In this document: positions 21,660 through 31,969 of the stretch, in pieces
Layout of the letters: each line of letters starts with the position of its first letter
Numbering within the stretch: position 1 is the stretch's first letter
Source of the DNA: Cheiracanthium punctorium
Lineage: Eukaryota > Arthropoda > Arachnida > Araneae > Cheiracanthiidae
DNA: 64,000 nucleotides
Direction of reading: 5' to 3'
Assembly (NCBI GenBank): GCA_038373885.1
Contig: JAWZYV010014443.1
Location: 18,499-82,498, forward strand
Program-made: the position numbers and the translations under genes
The notes under the pieces: model-generated
The model's input: only the letters and a program-made list of their open reading frames with translations
What the model was told of the DNA's origin: nothing
The model's database searches: none

Positions 21660-23210
21660 TTTTTTTTTTCTCTTTTTCTTTACATGATAGGTGGATTCAA
21701 TCAGTTGATTTGTTATCTTTAACCAGTATGGTTTTAGCCTTTCCGTCCGAACTGGTTGAATTACTTTTTACATCTATTAATACTTATGAGGAAAAAAAAA
21801 ACAGTTTAAAAAAATTTCTTTTTCAAATTTAAGTGTTGCTACTTTAAAGCACTTTTGATAGAAAAAATACTTTCTCGCAGAGAGGTACAGACAAGAACAA
21901 ATAACATAGCAAAAATATCTTATGGAGCTATAAATATATATAGAACTAGAAAAGTAATAATATAAAAGAATTCACTTTATCAAGGAAAAAAAAATTTTTT
22001 TTTGTAATGTGTTTTTCATAATTATAATAAAACCACTTTTTAATACATCAAATGAATCTCAACTGAGATACTGTTTTGATAACGCTATATACATTTAAAT
22101 TATTATTGTATTTTTTTTTTTTTTTTTTTTTTTGCTATTGATTTTTTAGTAAAGATGCTAAAAGGATTATTTCAGCATTTCTTTTTTTGGAGTCTTCCAA
22201 TATCAAGTATGTGTGTGTCAATGACTAAAATTCAAGCAAAAAATTACTGAAATTAAGACAAATGATTCATCACAACCAAAACTCTTTATTGATGCAAAGT
22301 TTTACATTAAATAAATAAACAAATATAGCCAAAATAAGGTTTTTACCATTAATATTTTTTTGAGCATATAATATCAAAAAATAAAGATTCACAATCAATT
22401 CTGAATTGATTATATAATATATATATATTAAAAATCTTGAAGTTTCCAATACATTTAAACTGAATAATTCCTACATAAGCAATACAGTGCATTTTATTTT
22501 ATGATTTCTTTTCTTTTTTGCAGGCTTAGAATAAGAATTGTTTTTACACACGATTTTATAAGTAAAAAATGACCCCTGTACATTTAAAATCATTCAACAT
22601 AACTTTGCTTTGAATATTTTGGGCAAACTACACAAGTTTTATATTAGAACAGTGCATGAGTTAATATATATATATATATATACTTACATCTGTTTTTGTT
22701 TTAAATCTATTTTCATAGTTTAAAATAATCAATAACTACTATCCTTATTTGTATTAAAACTTTTCTTTTCAAGCCTTTAATTATAGACACCAGATTATTT
22801 ATTTAAAAACTGTAGATTTTTAGAATCATAGTTTAGGTGTTCATCAAGTAAGTGTATCAAATATATTATGTGTATAAAACGCATAAATATCATCCCTTTA
22901 TAAATTAGAATAAGTGTTGTAATGCTGAAATATTAAATATACTTAAATGTTCATAAATAATATTGCAACCATGTAAAATAAATTTAATTTTTTCACTCTA
23001 TCTAGATTGGGTGAATAATTAAAAAAATATTTTTTATATCAAAATGAATATATTAAATAGCAATAATAATAAATATTAGGAGTCTTTGGTAACAATAAAT
23101 AAATACTGAAAATGCTTATGAATACTTTCTTATTAACAAAATTAAAAACATTTGATGACTGTGTTTTCAGCGATATGGTTCATAAGTTGCATGGTTATTC
23201 ATATTATTGA
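21660..23210. other. Very AT-rich stretch with TA microsatellites
   Basis: Holds poly-T (about 22110-22133) and short (TA)n runs (about 22421-22432, 22665-22682). No gene seen. It may include the 3' flank of the THAP-P gene. Confidence 0.5.
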
Positions 23211-23213
23211 ATT

Positions 23214-26200
23214 TTATTTATTGGTCAAAGTATTTAGTTTTCTTTTATTCTGTTTCTTAGTAATGTTATCATTTTTTGTTTTGCAATAATTTTTTAGCAA
23301 TGTATTAGTTGTTGCTCTGACAATCAATGATATTAATTTGCTACAAGAGTGTTTCTCACAATCAATAAGAAAGATGTCTTTTGTAGATAGAACATTTAAA
23401 GTGATTTGAATAGCTACCTGTCTGTGATTTGTTACTTTAAGGAATTCTGTTTCTAATTCAGAAATTAGCTTTTTAATAACAATATAATTGTGCGCAACAA
23501 TATTTACCACATCTATAGTTGGATATTTTAAACCCCCTCTATCAAAATCACAAATAATTTTGTAATTTGGTTCAAAAGCTAATGTCCTATCAATTGCTAA
23601 ATTATTTTGACAAGTATCACATTTTATATTTAAATGCAATACTGAATGGGTACAGTACCCAGCTAAAAATGTTATAATAGGAAATTGGTTTTTTTCTTGG
23701 TCAATATCATCATCAGTTACAAATACAGATGAAAAGGGATCACTTAAAGAAATGGGATTATTTTCAGCCATATCTACATTCTCACTATCACAGATAAATT
23801 CGTCTACATAAAATGATCCTTTAGATTTAGATTCAAGGTTTAATTTTAAAACTTTGCATGTTCTTATTTTTTTTTCTACATCTAAGATTTGTCGCATTGA
23901 AATGTGATAATGGGTGCCAGCCATTCTCCGATATAAGCTAAATCTTGCTTCCAATTCATCCGTCTGTATTTTTCCAGGTAATAAATAAGACATTCCAAGT
24001 TCTGATGTACAATACTGCGTCAGTTGTGTTGTACAATTTGTGGTAATTAAAAGAGCAGAATGTGTTTCCCTGGTGAGCTTACCAGTGTCATGATTTAATT
24101 TCCCCCAATTTTCTAGCCAATCCAAAAATTTACATAGAAATATTAACTTATCATCAGTTTCACTATAGGTCAATGGTTTACAAAATTCATTTTTCAAACG
24201 TGATCCTTTATGTGGTGATTTTACATTCATAATCGAGAACCATTTGTGAAACAGTTCAACATACGCAGATGTTCCTGAATAATTTAGTATATTATTTGTT
24301 TCACCAACACTTATCAAACTTTTGCTTACAATTGGATTAAACAATTGGAGTGCAAGATTCACGTTTTGCTTTTCTAAACTAGTGGGCCACAATGCTTTTT
24401 GGGATAAAGTATAACCATACTTTAAAATATTTCCAGATTCAATTTCATACAGTTTTTTAACTGATAAAAGGGATGCAGTAATAATTTTATTAGACGTTGC
24501 ATCAAAACTTGGATAACACATGGCCTGTTCTTTATTTCTTTTTTTCACCCAATTATTTCTAACGCTTTTAATTATATGGACTGGGTCTACACAATAAAAT
24601 AATGGTCTTTGTAAATTGTCGGGATGGGAATAAACATAATTTTCAGAAGGATTATTAAAATGTGCAACACATTTTCTATTTATGCTATTATTATCAGTAA
24701 CAATGACTATTACTTTAAAACCGAATTCTTCTAACTTTATAATAATTTTTTTCACTATTTCAAACAATATATCTGCTGTAATTTTTTTAACAGGTAAAAT
24801 ATATACAACATCTTTAAATTTAGAAAACAAACTTTGCAGCATGAACACATGAGCACTATTTGCAGACTCTACACTATGATGTGCAAACCCAACAATAGCA
24901 CCCCCCTTAAAATCAAAACAGGCTTTTAAATGAATTTCGTCAATCATGAGGGATACATATAATTCTTGTTGTTCAAGAGTTTTTACCCTTTGTTTTGCAT
25001 ACCCTAAAAAATTGTCTTTTAATTCATCTAATCGGTTTACATTAAATTTTGCAGTTACTCTCTGTATAGTAGATGGATGAGGCAATATTAGTTCACTCGA
25101 CTGATGAATAAATTTATAGGCCATTGGAGATATTAAATAAAACATACATGCAAAAATTAACGTTTCGGGAGAATATCTATATTTTTCAGGCTGAGTAAAC
25201 ACGAGAGAAATTTGTTCTTTTAGAAAATTTAAGGCGATTCTTTTATCATCATCAACTATTTCAGACAAGTTACTAATTAAGGATAATACAATATCAAGGT
25301 TAGGCTTTTCTTTAGAAGGGATTTTATCATTCATTTCAATAGCTTCTAAAATACTCATTACATCATTTATATTTTTTACAGTAATAGGAAATTTATAAGA
25401 AGAAAAACTATTTACAACCTCACCTTTATAGGATAATCCAAGCTGCAGACTTTCATTGATTACAACTGAATAATTTAGTGAGACATTATTTAACTCTGTC
25501 TGAAGATTTAAAAAAATGATGTTATTATTTTTTTTAATAACATCCCAAAATGCAGATGGCTGAAATTTCAATAAACAAAGACCAAGTTCTTCGATATTAG
25601 TAAAGTCTCTTTCTTTATCATAAGTCTTTTTTGTTTCTAAACTTTGAGCAATAGCTATCTGGATGTTCTTTTCCTCAGCACGGTTTCTTTTTCTATCCGG
25701 ACATTCTCTTCTCGGCATAGAATCTGAGAAGTACTTGGGATAATCAGGAAAAATAGTTGGCACAGCATCTTGTTTGAGGCGCTTTCTCTCCAGCTTCGCT
25801 GATATAAGTTTTCCATGTTTTTCATCAAAAGCTTCAGCATGTGTTTCAAAGCAAGATGGGGCAAAATGACGTTCACATACCTTTAAAAAAAAAATAATAA
25901 AAAAAAAAAAAGCGTGTACTCTCATCATATATAAAAATCAATAACAATTTAACTTCAAACTTTATAAATATTAAACAAAAGTATAAATATCATATATTTC
26001 AAAAGATTGAATCTATGAAATATTTTCCGATTAGTATCATTAGAAAATTAAATATCAACAACATTAACTATCAAATTATTAGTTTTAGAAAAGTGCAAAT
26101 GGGCCTCAATTTTAATAAATTACCTGTAACAGGATTTCTAGTAAAGAAACATAACTATGTGATTTCAATTATGAGAAATGAGAACATTAAATCAACTTAC

Positions 26201-26353
26201 CCTAGAATTCCTTGTAGGGTCAAAGTTTTCCCTAGAAATTCGTTGCAGCCAAACTTTTTTCAAATTGTCCTCTTTTGGAAACATGAATACAGCAACTTTA
26301 TTTTTCTCATCGTAATTTCCACGACAGTGTGGCACACAGCACTTGTTGGGCAT
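23214..26353 (-). CDS. THAP-domain P-element-type transposase (two coding exons)
   Basis: Exon 1 runs 26353-26201 (51 codons) and exon 2 runs 25880-23214 (888 codons plus stop). The splice is AGG|GTAAGT to AAAG|GTA, phase 0. Exon 1 carries the first half of a THAP zinc finger (MPNKCCVPHCRGNY, then a conserved Trp), and exon 2 starts with its second half (VCERHF, then DAVPTIFP). The whole is about 939 aa. RNase H-like catalytic Asp residues lie at about 365 (LMIDEIHLK) and about 447 (VIVTDNN), as in THAP9/P transposases. The frame is uninterrupted, which suggests a recent transposon or a domesticated gene. An AG acceptor (TTTTCAG) sits 3 nt before the ATG, so a 5' UTR exon exists upstream. A polyadenylation signal overlaps the stop (AATAAATAA). 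I did not find terminal inverted repeats. Confidence 0.8.
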
Positions 26354-26406
26354 GTTCTGAAAATTATTGTAAAGTACTGTAAAATTGATTCAATGATGTA
26401 TACATA

Positions 26407-26572
26407 CAGGGACGCAGCCAGAAATTTTTCATGGGGGGGGTTACGACTACTACAACTCATATATATGTATACGTGGGTGTGACAATGTAGTGAAGAATAC
26501 ACATTTTGTATGGCAAAAAATTCCTCATGGGGGGGTTATGACCCCCTAACCCCCCCCTTGGCTACGCCCCTG
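26407..26572. mobile_element. 166-bp MITE of the CAGGGGCGTAGCC type
   Basis: It starts CAGGGACGCAGCCAG and ends GGCTACGCCCCTG, imperfect inverted repeats similar to the MITE at 12271. ATACATA occurs on both sides (26400-26406 and 26573-26579). G- and C-runs border the ends. It lies just upstream of the THAP-P coding start, in the presumed 5' intron. Confidence 0.7.
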
Positions 26573-26759
26573 ATACATATATTAATAACAGTTATGTTTA
26601 ATGCTATCCAACATTACAATTACATACACGTGAAAATAAGACATCCAATTGCCTATAAAGCTTAATCACCAAGATTGTAACGATATTTAACAATATATGA
26701 CTAATCATGCATTACATATAAGCAATATTAATGACAAATTATTTAAAAAACGTACTTAC

Positions 26760-26880
26760 CTTTTAGTTTTGAAGCAAAAGAGCCATAAAAACGCTAACCA
26801 CGTGCAGCGATCCACGCCGATCTGACGATAGAACTGTTAGAAAAAAAAAAAAAAAACGCTATTTCTTTACTTACCTTTTA
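26760..26880 (-). other. Possible 5' UTR exon region of the THAP-P gene, two strong donor sites
   Basis: On the minus strand AAAAG|GTAAGTAC occurs with the exon ending at 26760, and AAAAG|GTAAGTAA with the exon ending at 26875. Either could be joined to the acceptor just before the ATG at 26353. No transcript data are available, so this is inference. Confidence 0.35.
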
Positions 26881-27046
26881 TTTCCATGACATTTTATCTC
26901 TAAATTTGCTAAAGTGAAAAAAACGAAACTTTTGTAAAATCCTTTAAATGTTTTCTAAGTGAAAACGTAAGTTCGTTAGCATTTGAAAATGGCGGTGTAA
27001 ACATCGTCATGTCTTTAACGCCGTAATAAAAAGTTTACATTTCTCG

Positions 27047-27060
27047 CCGATAGATGGCGC
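27047..27060 (+). promoter_or_regulatory. CTCF-like motif
   Basis: CCGATAGATGGCGC fits the general CTCF core (CCASYAGRKGGCRS) at 12 of 14 positions. Motif match only. Confidence 0.3.
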
Positions 27061-27139
27061 TGTTCCTAATTTGCATAAAATAAGAACTCTTTTTTTCCCC
27101 TATGCAAATATCCATCGTAGTCCCGCACTAACTGGCAGG

Positions 27140-27177
27140 TATAAAAAGGGCATCACAAGTTAACCTTTCGGTCAGTC
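27140..27177 (+). promoter_or_regulatory. TATA box plus arthropod initiator
   Basis: TATAAAAAGG starts at 27140 and GTCAGTCAGA at 27171. The TCAGT initiator falls about 32 nt downstream of the TATA box, the standard core-promoter distance. Confidence 0.55.
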
Positions 27178-27740
27178 AGAGAGTGTTCTCGATCTGCCAT
27201 GTTGTGTGTGTAATCAACCGACGTGATTCAAGTAGAGCCGGATCAGGGATCCGTGCTGCGGTACCTAGATGATTCAATATGATGTGATGTGTTTTGTGAA
27301 TCAGAATAAGATCGCCGCTGGCGACTTATCTTCGAGAAAGCTTATTTTTATTTGTGCCACTAATCGGATGTTGCTTAAGTATTGTGTCTTCACCATGTGC
27401 ACTGTGTAAACCTACCATAATCATCTTGTTTCAATAAACTACAGAAAAAAGGTACCTAATTTGTCTTTCTTATTTAAACGCATATTCAAAACCAAAGATT
27501 TCTACTGTGCAACTCAACTTAAATGAGTTTCAACTCTGCCTAGAATCTACAAAAACTTATTTCAGATAAAATCCAGTGACTATTCAATTTCAGCCAAAGA
27601 CTTTTAATTTGTTTGTTGAATAGCTTAATTTATAATACAATATAATCATTAGTTAATTCCTTTTCAAGAACAAGCAACGGCGAAGCTCGTCGTTGACCAG
27701 GGGGGGGGGGAGAGACGAAAAACTGGTGCGGAGGAATTTT

Positions 27741-27835
27741 CGCCTCCTTCTCAATCCGCCATCTAGTGATGACGTCACGGGCTGCCCACCGGTCAGCGAT
27801 CTGGCCTTGAGTCTCGGTGGCAACGTGCGAGTCCA
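27741..27835 (-). repeat. Dispersed repeat, copy B
   Basis: Read on the minus strand, it repeats the GTTGCCACC.GACTCAAGG / CCAGATCGCTG / GTGACGTCA series of 21550-21627. A minus-strand open frame over it (27630-27857) is not a gene. Confidence 0.6.
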
Positions 27836-27870
27836 GTTTCACCTTGTGTGAAAACATGCTTTTAAATTAA

Positions 27871-28027
27871 AATAAAAAACACTTTGTGAAAAAACACATA
27901 CAATGTTACTTATAACATGTTACGATCGTTTCGACCAAAAATTCTTTCGGTCTTGAATTTTTGGTCAAAACGATCATAACATGTCATAAGTAATATTTTA
28001 TGTGTTTTTTTCTCAAAGTTTTTTATT
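27871..28027. repeat. Foldback element: about 73-bp inverted arms, 10-nt loop
   Basis: Left arm 27871-27944 and right arm 27955-28027 are reverse complements with a few mismatches (e.g. TTACTTATAACATGTTACGA against TTACTTATGACATGTTATGA). The spacer is TTTCGGTCTT. No coding content; this is the typical form of a palindromic MITE. Confidence 0.85.
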
Positions 28028-28171
28028 GTTTAACACCAGTATTTTGAGTATTTTTTAAGATTCCTTTAAATTCTTATTTTCACCCCACCCATTCATTTCC
28101 TTTACAGTACATTAGGCGAAGTTTGCCTATAATCTCCAAACCTCCAGAGAGGCAATAATCTGGGGGCCCAC

Positions 28172-28176
28172 ATTTT

Positions 28177-28213
<37 letters not shown>
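28172..28213. repeat. (CT)n microsatellite
   Basis: About 21 uninterrupted TC dinucleotides. Confidence 0.95.
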
Positions 28214-28215
<2 letters not shown>

Positions 28216-28450
28216 CCCTAACAACTAACCAATTGTTAGTGGTGTTGAAATTAACCTATTGTGAACTTCACGATTGTCTGTAAACGTCAATAATCAACTA
28301 TGTATATCGATAGCCAAAATTATAGCAAACGGTGACAACCTGCTTTCTCCATTCCGGCCACACACGTGTCTCACTGCTTTGCGCTAGCAAATGTGTATTG
28401 CTTACTTGTTGTAGTTCTTTATCTCTTGCTAGGTTATTATTTAATTATAA

Positions 28451-28900
28451 TGGCTTCTCAAAGAAAAAGTTATACAACTGCTTTTAAGCTTTCGGCTGTG
28501 AAGAGGGCTGAGGAAATGGGCAATCAGGCTGCAGCTAGACAGCTTGAAATTGATGAAAAATGCATTTGGCGATGGAAGTCTGAGAAGCAAAAACTAGAAA
28601 GGATGCAGAGTCTTAAGAGAAGCTGTCAGACTGGGGTAGTAGTTTGGCCAGTTTTGGAAGAAAATTTAGCAAAGTGGGTGATAGACCAACAAGAAAAGGG
28701 ACCAAGTGTTAACAACAGTAAGAATTAGACTTTGGGAAAAATAAATAGTTAAACAGATGGGAATTAAAAACTTTATTGGAGGGCCCAATTGGTGTTTCAA
28801 ATTAATGAAACGTAACGAATTATCAATCAGGACTAAAACAACAGTTGGGAAGAAGCTTCCTGAAGATTGGCAAGAAAAAGAAAGCAGCTTTCTTAGAATA
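28451..28900 (+). pseudogene. Brinker/POGK-like DNA-binding domain of a pogo-type element, decayed
   Basis: From the ATG at 28451 an open stretch of about 90 codons reads as a helix-turn-helix domain (SYTTAFKLSAVKRAEEMG, QAAARQLEI, CIWRWKSEK), as in Brinker-type domains at the N-terminus of POGK/pogo-derived proteins. A TAG at 28726 ends it. Downstream to about 28900, pieces of the following central helix-turn-helix domain can be read across shifts and stops (KRNELSIRTK-like, then a LPEDWQEK-like stretch). No DDE domain follows, so the gene is a fragment. Confidence 0.55.
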
Positions 28901-29004
28901 CACTTCTAAGAAAATCAAAGAAAAAAGGTTCTTATGTACTAAAATGGACACTACTTTTCATTTGAAAAAAATTGTGCCAAATATATGCTAATGTGCCAAG
29001 AACA

Positions 29005-29041
29005 AAAAATGTTCGACGAAGGTCATCCTTTGTCGAACACA
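29005..29041. repeat. Short inverted repeat
   Basis: TGTTCGACGAAGG and CCTTTGTCGAACA form a 13-bp stem with one wobble and a short loop. Confidence 0.55.
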
Positions 29042-29239
29042 TCATTAAACACAGCCATTTTTGTACATACGGACACTTTTTTTTTTTTTTTTTTTTTTCC
29101 CCTACGCCGTTTTGCATAAGCTCATATTAATCTGCGGGTCATTTGAAAGTGTTTTTTCCTTATGTTGTTTAACTATAGTGTTGTATTTTTGTAAGAGTTT
29201 AAGTTATGTTAACTATATGGGATTTACCAAACGATGAGG

Positions 29240-30010
29240 AACAATCTATTTTCTAAAAGAAAAAAACATTTTGCCATTTTCAAGATTTTGCATTAATAAT
29301 CATAAAATGAAGATGCACTTAGGTCGTAGTATGGTTTGAAAATGTAATGTGAAAGAATGTAGAAATTTTGTAGGAATGCGTGCAGGAAATTGGTTTTGTG
29401 GTTCTAGAATTTCATTTTTGAAAGCTATTAAGGCTTATTTATTGTTTGTCTAAAGAGTTAACTGCTATTAAATGGTGCGAAAGGTAACTTGAATTAGCTG
29501 ATAAAATAACCATAGATTGGAATAATTATCTCCGCTAAGTATGTGTGCACAGTTTGCGTAGTAAAGGGGGAAAAATGCTAGAAGGTAAAAATATAATTGT
29601 AGAAGTGAATGAAAGTTTGTTCTTCAAAAGAAAAAGTAATGCAGGTCAAATGTTGCCTGAACAGTAGATTTTTGGAGGTGTTTGTTGTGAAATTAAACAG
29701 TGCTTTTTAGAACGAGTAGAAAATCGTAGTGCGGCTACTCTTATACAAAGTATAATAATTAATGTTGAAGAAGTTAGTATAATTTACACTGACTGTTCGA
29801 AGGTATATAAATCTGAAGAATTACAAAAAGCGAGATTTGAACATTTTAAAGTTAATCACAAATATAATTTTGTTGATCCAGAAACTATGGTACATGAAGA
29901 AAGCATTTAGACTCCATTTTAGCCGGATTCAGCAAAAGAAAGTTTGTAGTAATTTTTTTGAAGCTATCCTATGTGATATTGCTATAGTTTCACCACCAGA
30001 AAGTCATGTT
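29240..30010 (+). pseudogene. Merlin (ISXO2/IS1016-like) transposase relic
   Basis: Plus-strand translation across shifts gives the family's ordered blocks. First is a Cys-containing region at about 29340-29430 (KCNVKECRNFVGMRAGNWF, followed by SRISFLKAIKAY). The catalytic start is at about 29590 (IIVEVNESLFFKRK, where an Asp is usual in place of Asn). Then come FGGVCCEI, FLERVENRSAATL, the second catalytic block (IIYTDCSKVY) at about 29780, and FKVNHKYNFVDPET at about 29850. Several stops interrupt it. Merlin elements usually leave 8-9 bp duplications; I did not locate the ends. Confidence 0.65.
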
Positions 30011-30500
30011 TCAACTTCTAAGTAAAGTAATGTTTTAATTTAATAATTTTTAAAATTTTAACTGAGTTTCAAAATAAATATTTTTAAAGATTATAATAAT
30101 TTAAATTTTCAACATTATTTGTACATTCAGTTTTTGCGAAGAATGTTTCGTTTTGAATTTTTCAATTTTCAACTAAGACAGTTGGTGTACATATACACAG
30201 TTTAATGGCTCAAATTTGAGATTATGAAGATTATTTGTGAGATTCTTCTTGAAGTATTAAAGGTAAGTGTATAGTTTTATTTAAATTGATTATGTATATG
30301 ATACGGAAGTCCATATTAATACGTATGTGGTGTGTGGCAGCCCCTAAGAACTGTGCCTGTCGATGAAAGTGCCAAATTCTGGCAACCTCCTTCATTTATG
30401 TAACTTCAAGGAATTTGCGTCAGATACACTCTTGAGTCTATCGTGGCGGACCTATTGTGCATTCATCTAATTTTCTAGTGCTATAGTGCATCTTAGTATT

Positions 30501-30585
30501 TTGTTGTAATATATAAAGTTTTTTTAAATTTTGTTGTATATTTTATTTTGTTAATATTGTAATATATAAAGTATTTTTTAATTTT
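30501..30585. repeat. Short tandem duplication
   Basis: A unit around TAATATATAAAG followed by a T-run and TTTTGT occurs twice, about 50-60 nt apart. Confidence 0.5.
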
Positions 30586-30689
30586 GTAAACCAGCAACCT
30601 GATTTTCATTAGTTTTTTCTCAATTTTTTCCATGGTCTGCTCGCGGATTAAAGTTAGTGCGTAGTTCTTGTTAGTAAAATTGGCCAATG

Positions 30690-31310
30690 CAATTGTGCAA
30701 TTGAATCGAAAAAAGGGCTCATTGAAAGCCCAGCTAACATGAATAGAAAATACTGTAGCAGATACCACTGTCACTTGGACGAAAATTAAAATAGAAGCAA
30801 AGCTGAAATCCCTTGAAAGGATAGCACTAGCAGTCGACTCGCTTTGAATGGAATACTATTCTACATTACCTGAAAAGGATGACATGACAAACCGAAATGG
30901 AGCTTCTGGACCTAGAAACTCGAATAGAACAGCTAGAGACAAGTTTCAATGAGTTATTAATTAGCTATATTCAAGTTGTGAATGAAATCGAAAATAATAA
31001 TATTGCAAAGAGCATTTTTGTGAGACCCATTATCGAACTCCTCAGGGACAGTATGTCGTATGCATGCCCATGAAGGACTCCAGCTTGTTGGCGAATCTAG
31101 AAATTTAGCAGAAAAAAGACTTAATGCAGTTTGGCAACATTTAGATCGGGATACTAACTTCAAACATTTATATTCTGAATTCATGCTAGAATACAAGTTT
31201 GAATCATATGGAATTAGTTGAGGTATCCGAATCCAAAAATGACTCTTATTTCCTGCCACACCATGGGATTTATAGACTGAAAAAAGCAGCACACCTTTAA
31301 CCCCTTGGGT
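30690..31310 (+). pseudogene. Pao/BEL retrotransposon relic (gag start joined to RT start)
   Basis: At about 30695-30960 the plus strand reads like the N-terminal gag domain of Pao/BEL elements (GSLKAQLT, IENTVADT, then a charged helix ending in RIEQLETSFNEL-like sequence). From about 31030 it reads like the start of Pao reverse transcriptase: a YRTPQGQYVVCMPMKD block, then AEKRLNAVW, and YFLPHHGIYR at about 31240. The part between gag and RT is missing, so this is an internally deleted, inactive copy. Stops are present in most frames. A minus-strand frame at 30957-31430 is a shadow. Confidence 0.6.
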
Positions 31311-31600
31311 ACATTTGATGTCTGAGATACGCCATTCCCTTGTTTTCCCCAGGAACGGATGACCAAACTTGCTTTGAAAAATATTACTCTGCATAATTAT
31401 TAGTAATTGGTTTTTTGTTATAGCTTGCATTTATTTTAGTTTTATTTTGTTGTTATTAATTTCTTTTTGTTTTGCAATTCTAATTACTTGAAGACATATA
31501 CTTGAAGACATACTACATATGTCACCAATCTTTTAGAAATAAATAAATTCTTACGTAAAATGTACTGCTTTTACATACTACTCCAACACGGCAATGCCGA
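31311..31600. other. Short AT-rich stretch between Pao relic and copia end
   Basis: No gene. ACTTGAAGACATA is duplicated in tandem at about 31488-31514. Confidence 0.4.
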
Positions 31601-31604
31601 TTGC

Positions 31605-31675
31605 AAAACATAAACATGCTTACGAAAGGACGCGAACGGAAGACAGAGCGAGACTTAAGTTCCTTTTTCCTAACA
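31605..31675 (-). repeat. Copia 3' LTR start (truncated)
   Basis: Read on the minus strand it begins TGTTAGGAAAAAGGAAC and continues to CAATCGGCATTGCCG. The same sequence, with few differences, starts at 46668. It is preceded by a purine-rich AGAGGCGGACC tract like a polypurine primer. Similarity is lost after about 70 nt. Confidence 0.55.
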
Positions 31676-31969
31676 ATTGGTCCGCCTCTTGCTATGTCTT
31701 AACATTTCCCAGCTTGGGAAAAAACTTAACAATTTAAAAGCATTCATCCTTTTTTTTCACAAAACTTAATACTCAAATCAATCTGCATAAGACAATACAA
31801 AAAGAGTCCATTTCAAATTTAAAAGGATTTTTTTTTCATTTCAAAAGTTTCTTATAATCAAAAAGTCTTTCAAAAGTTTATAACCGATAAAGTTCATTAA
31901 AAAATCCTAATGTTGTAAGCATTAGTTTAAAAATGTGCCAAATATCAAATGATAATCTGGACTTTGAAA

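Larger units (their letters stand above)
26995..27490 (+). other. LTR-like non-coding transcription unit
   Basis: A TATA box, an initiator and a polyadenylation signal (AATAAA, 27433-27438) lie within 300 nt with no open frame between. That arrangement is typical of a solo LTR. The boundaries are a guess (TG at about 26997), and no target duplication was found. Confidence 0.35.
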
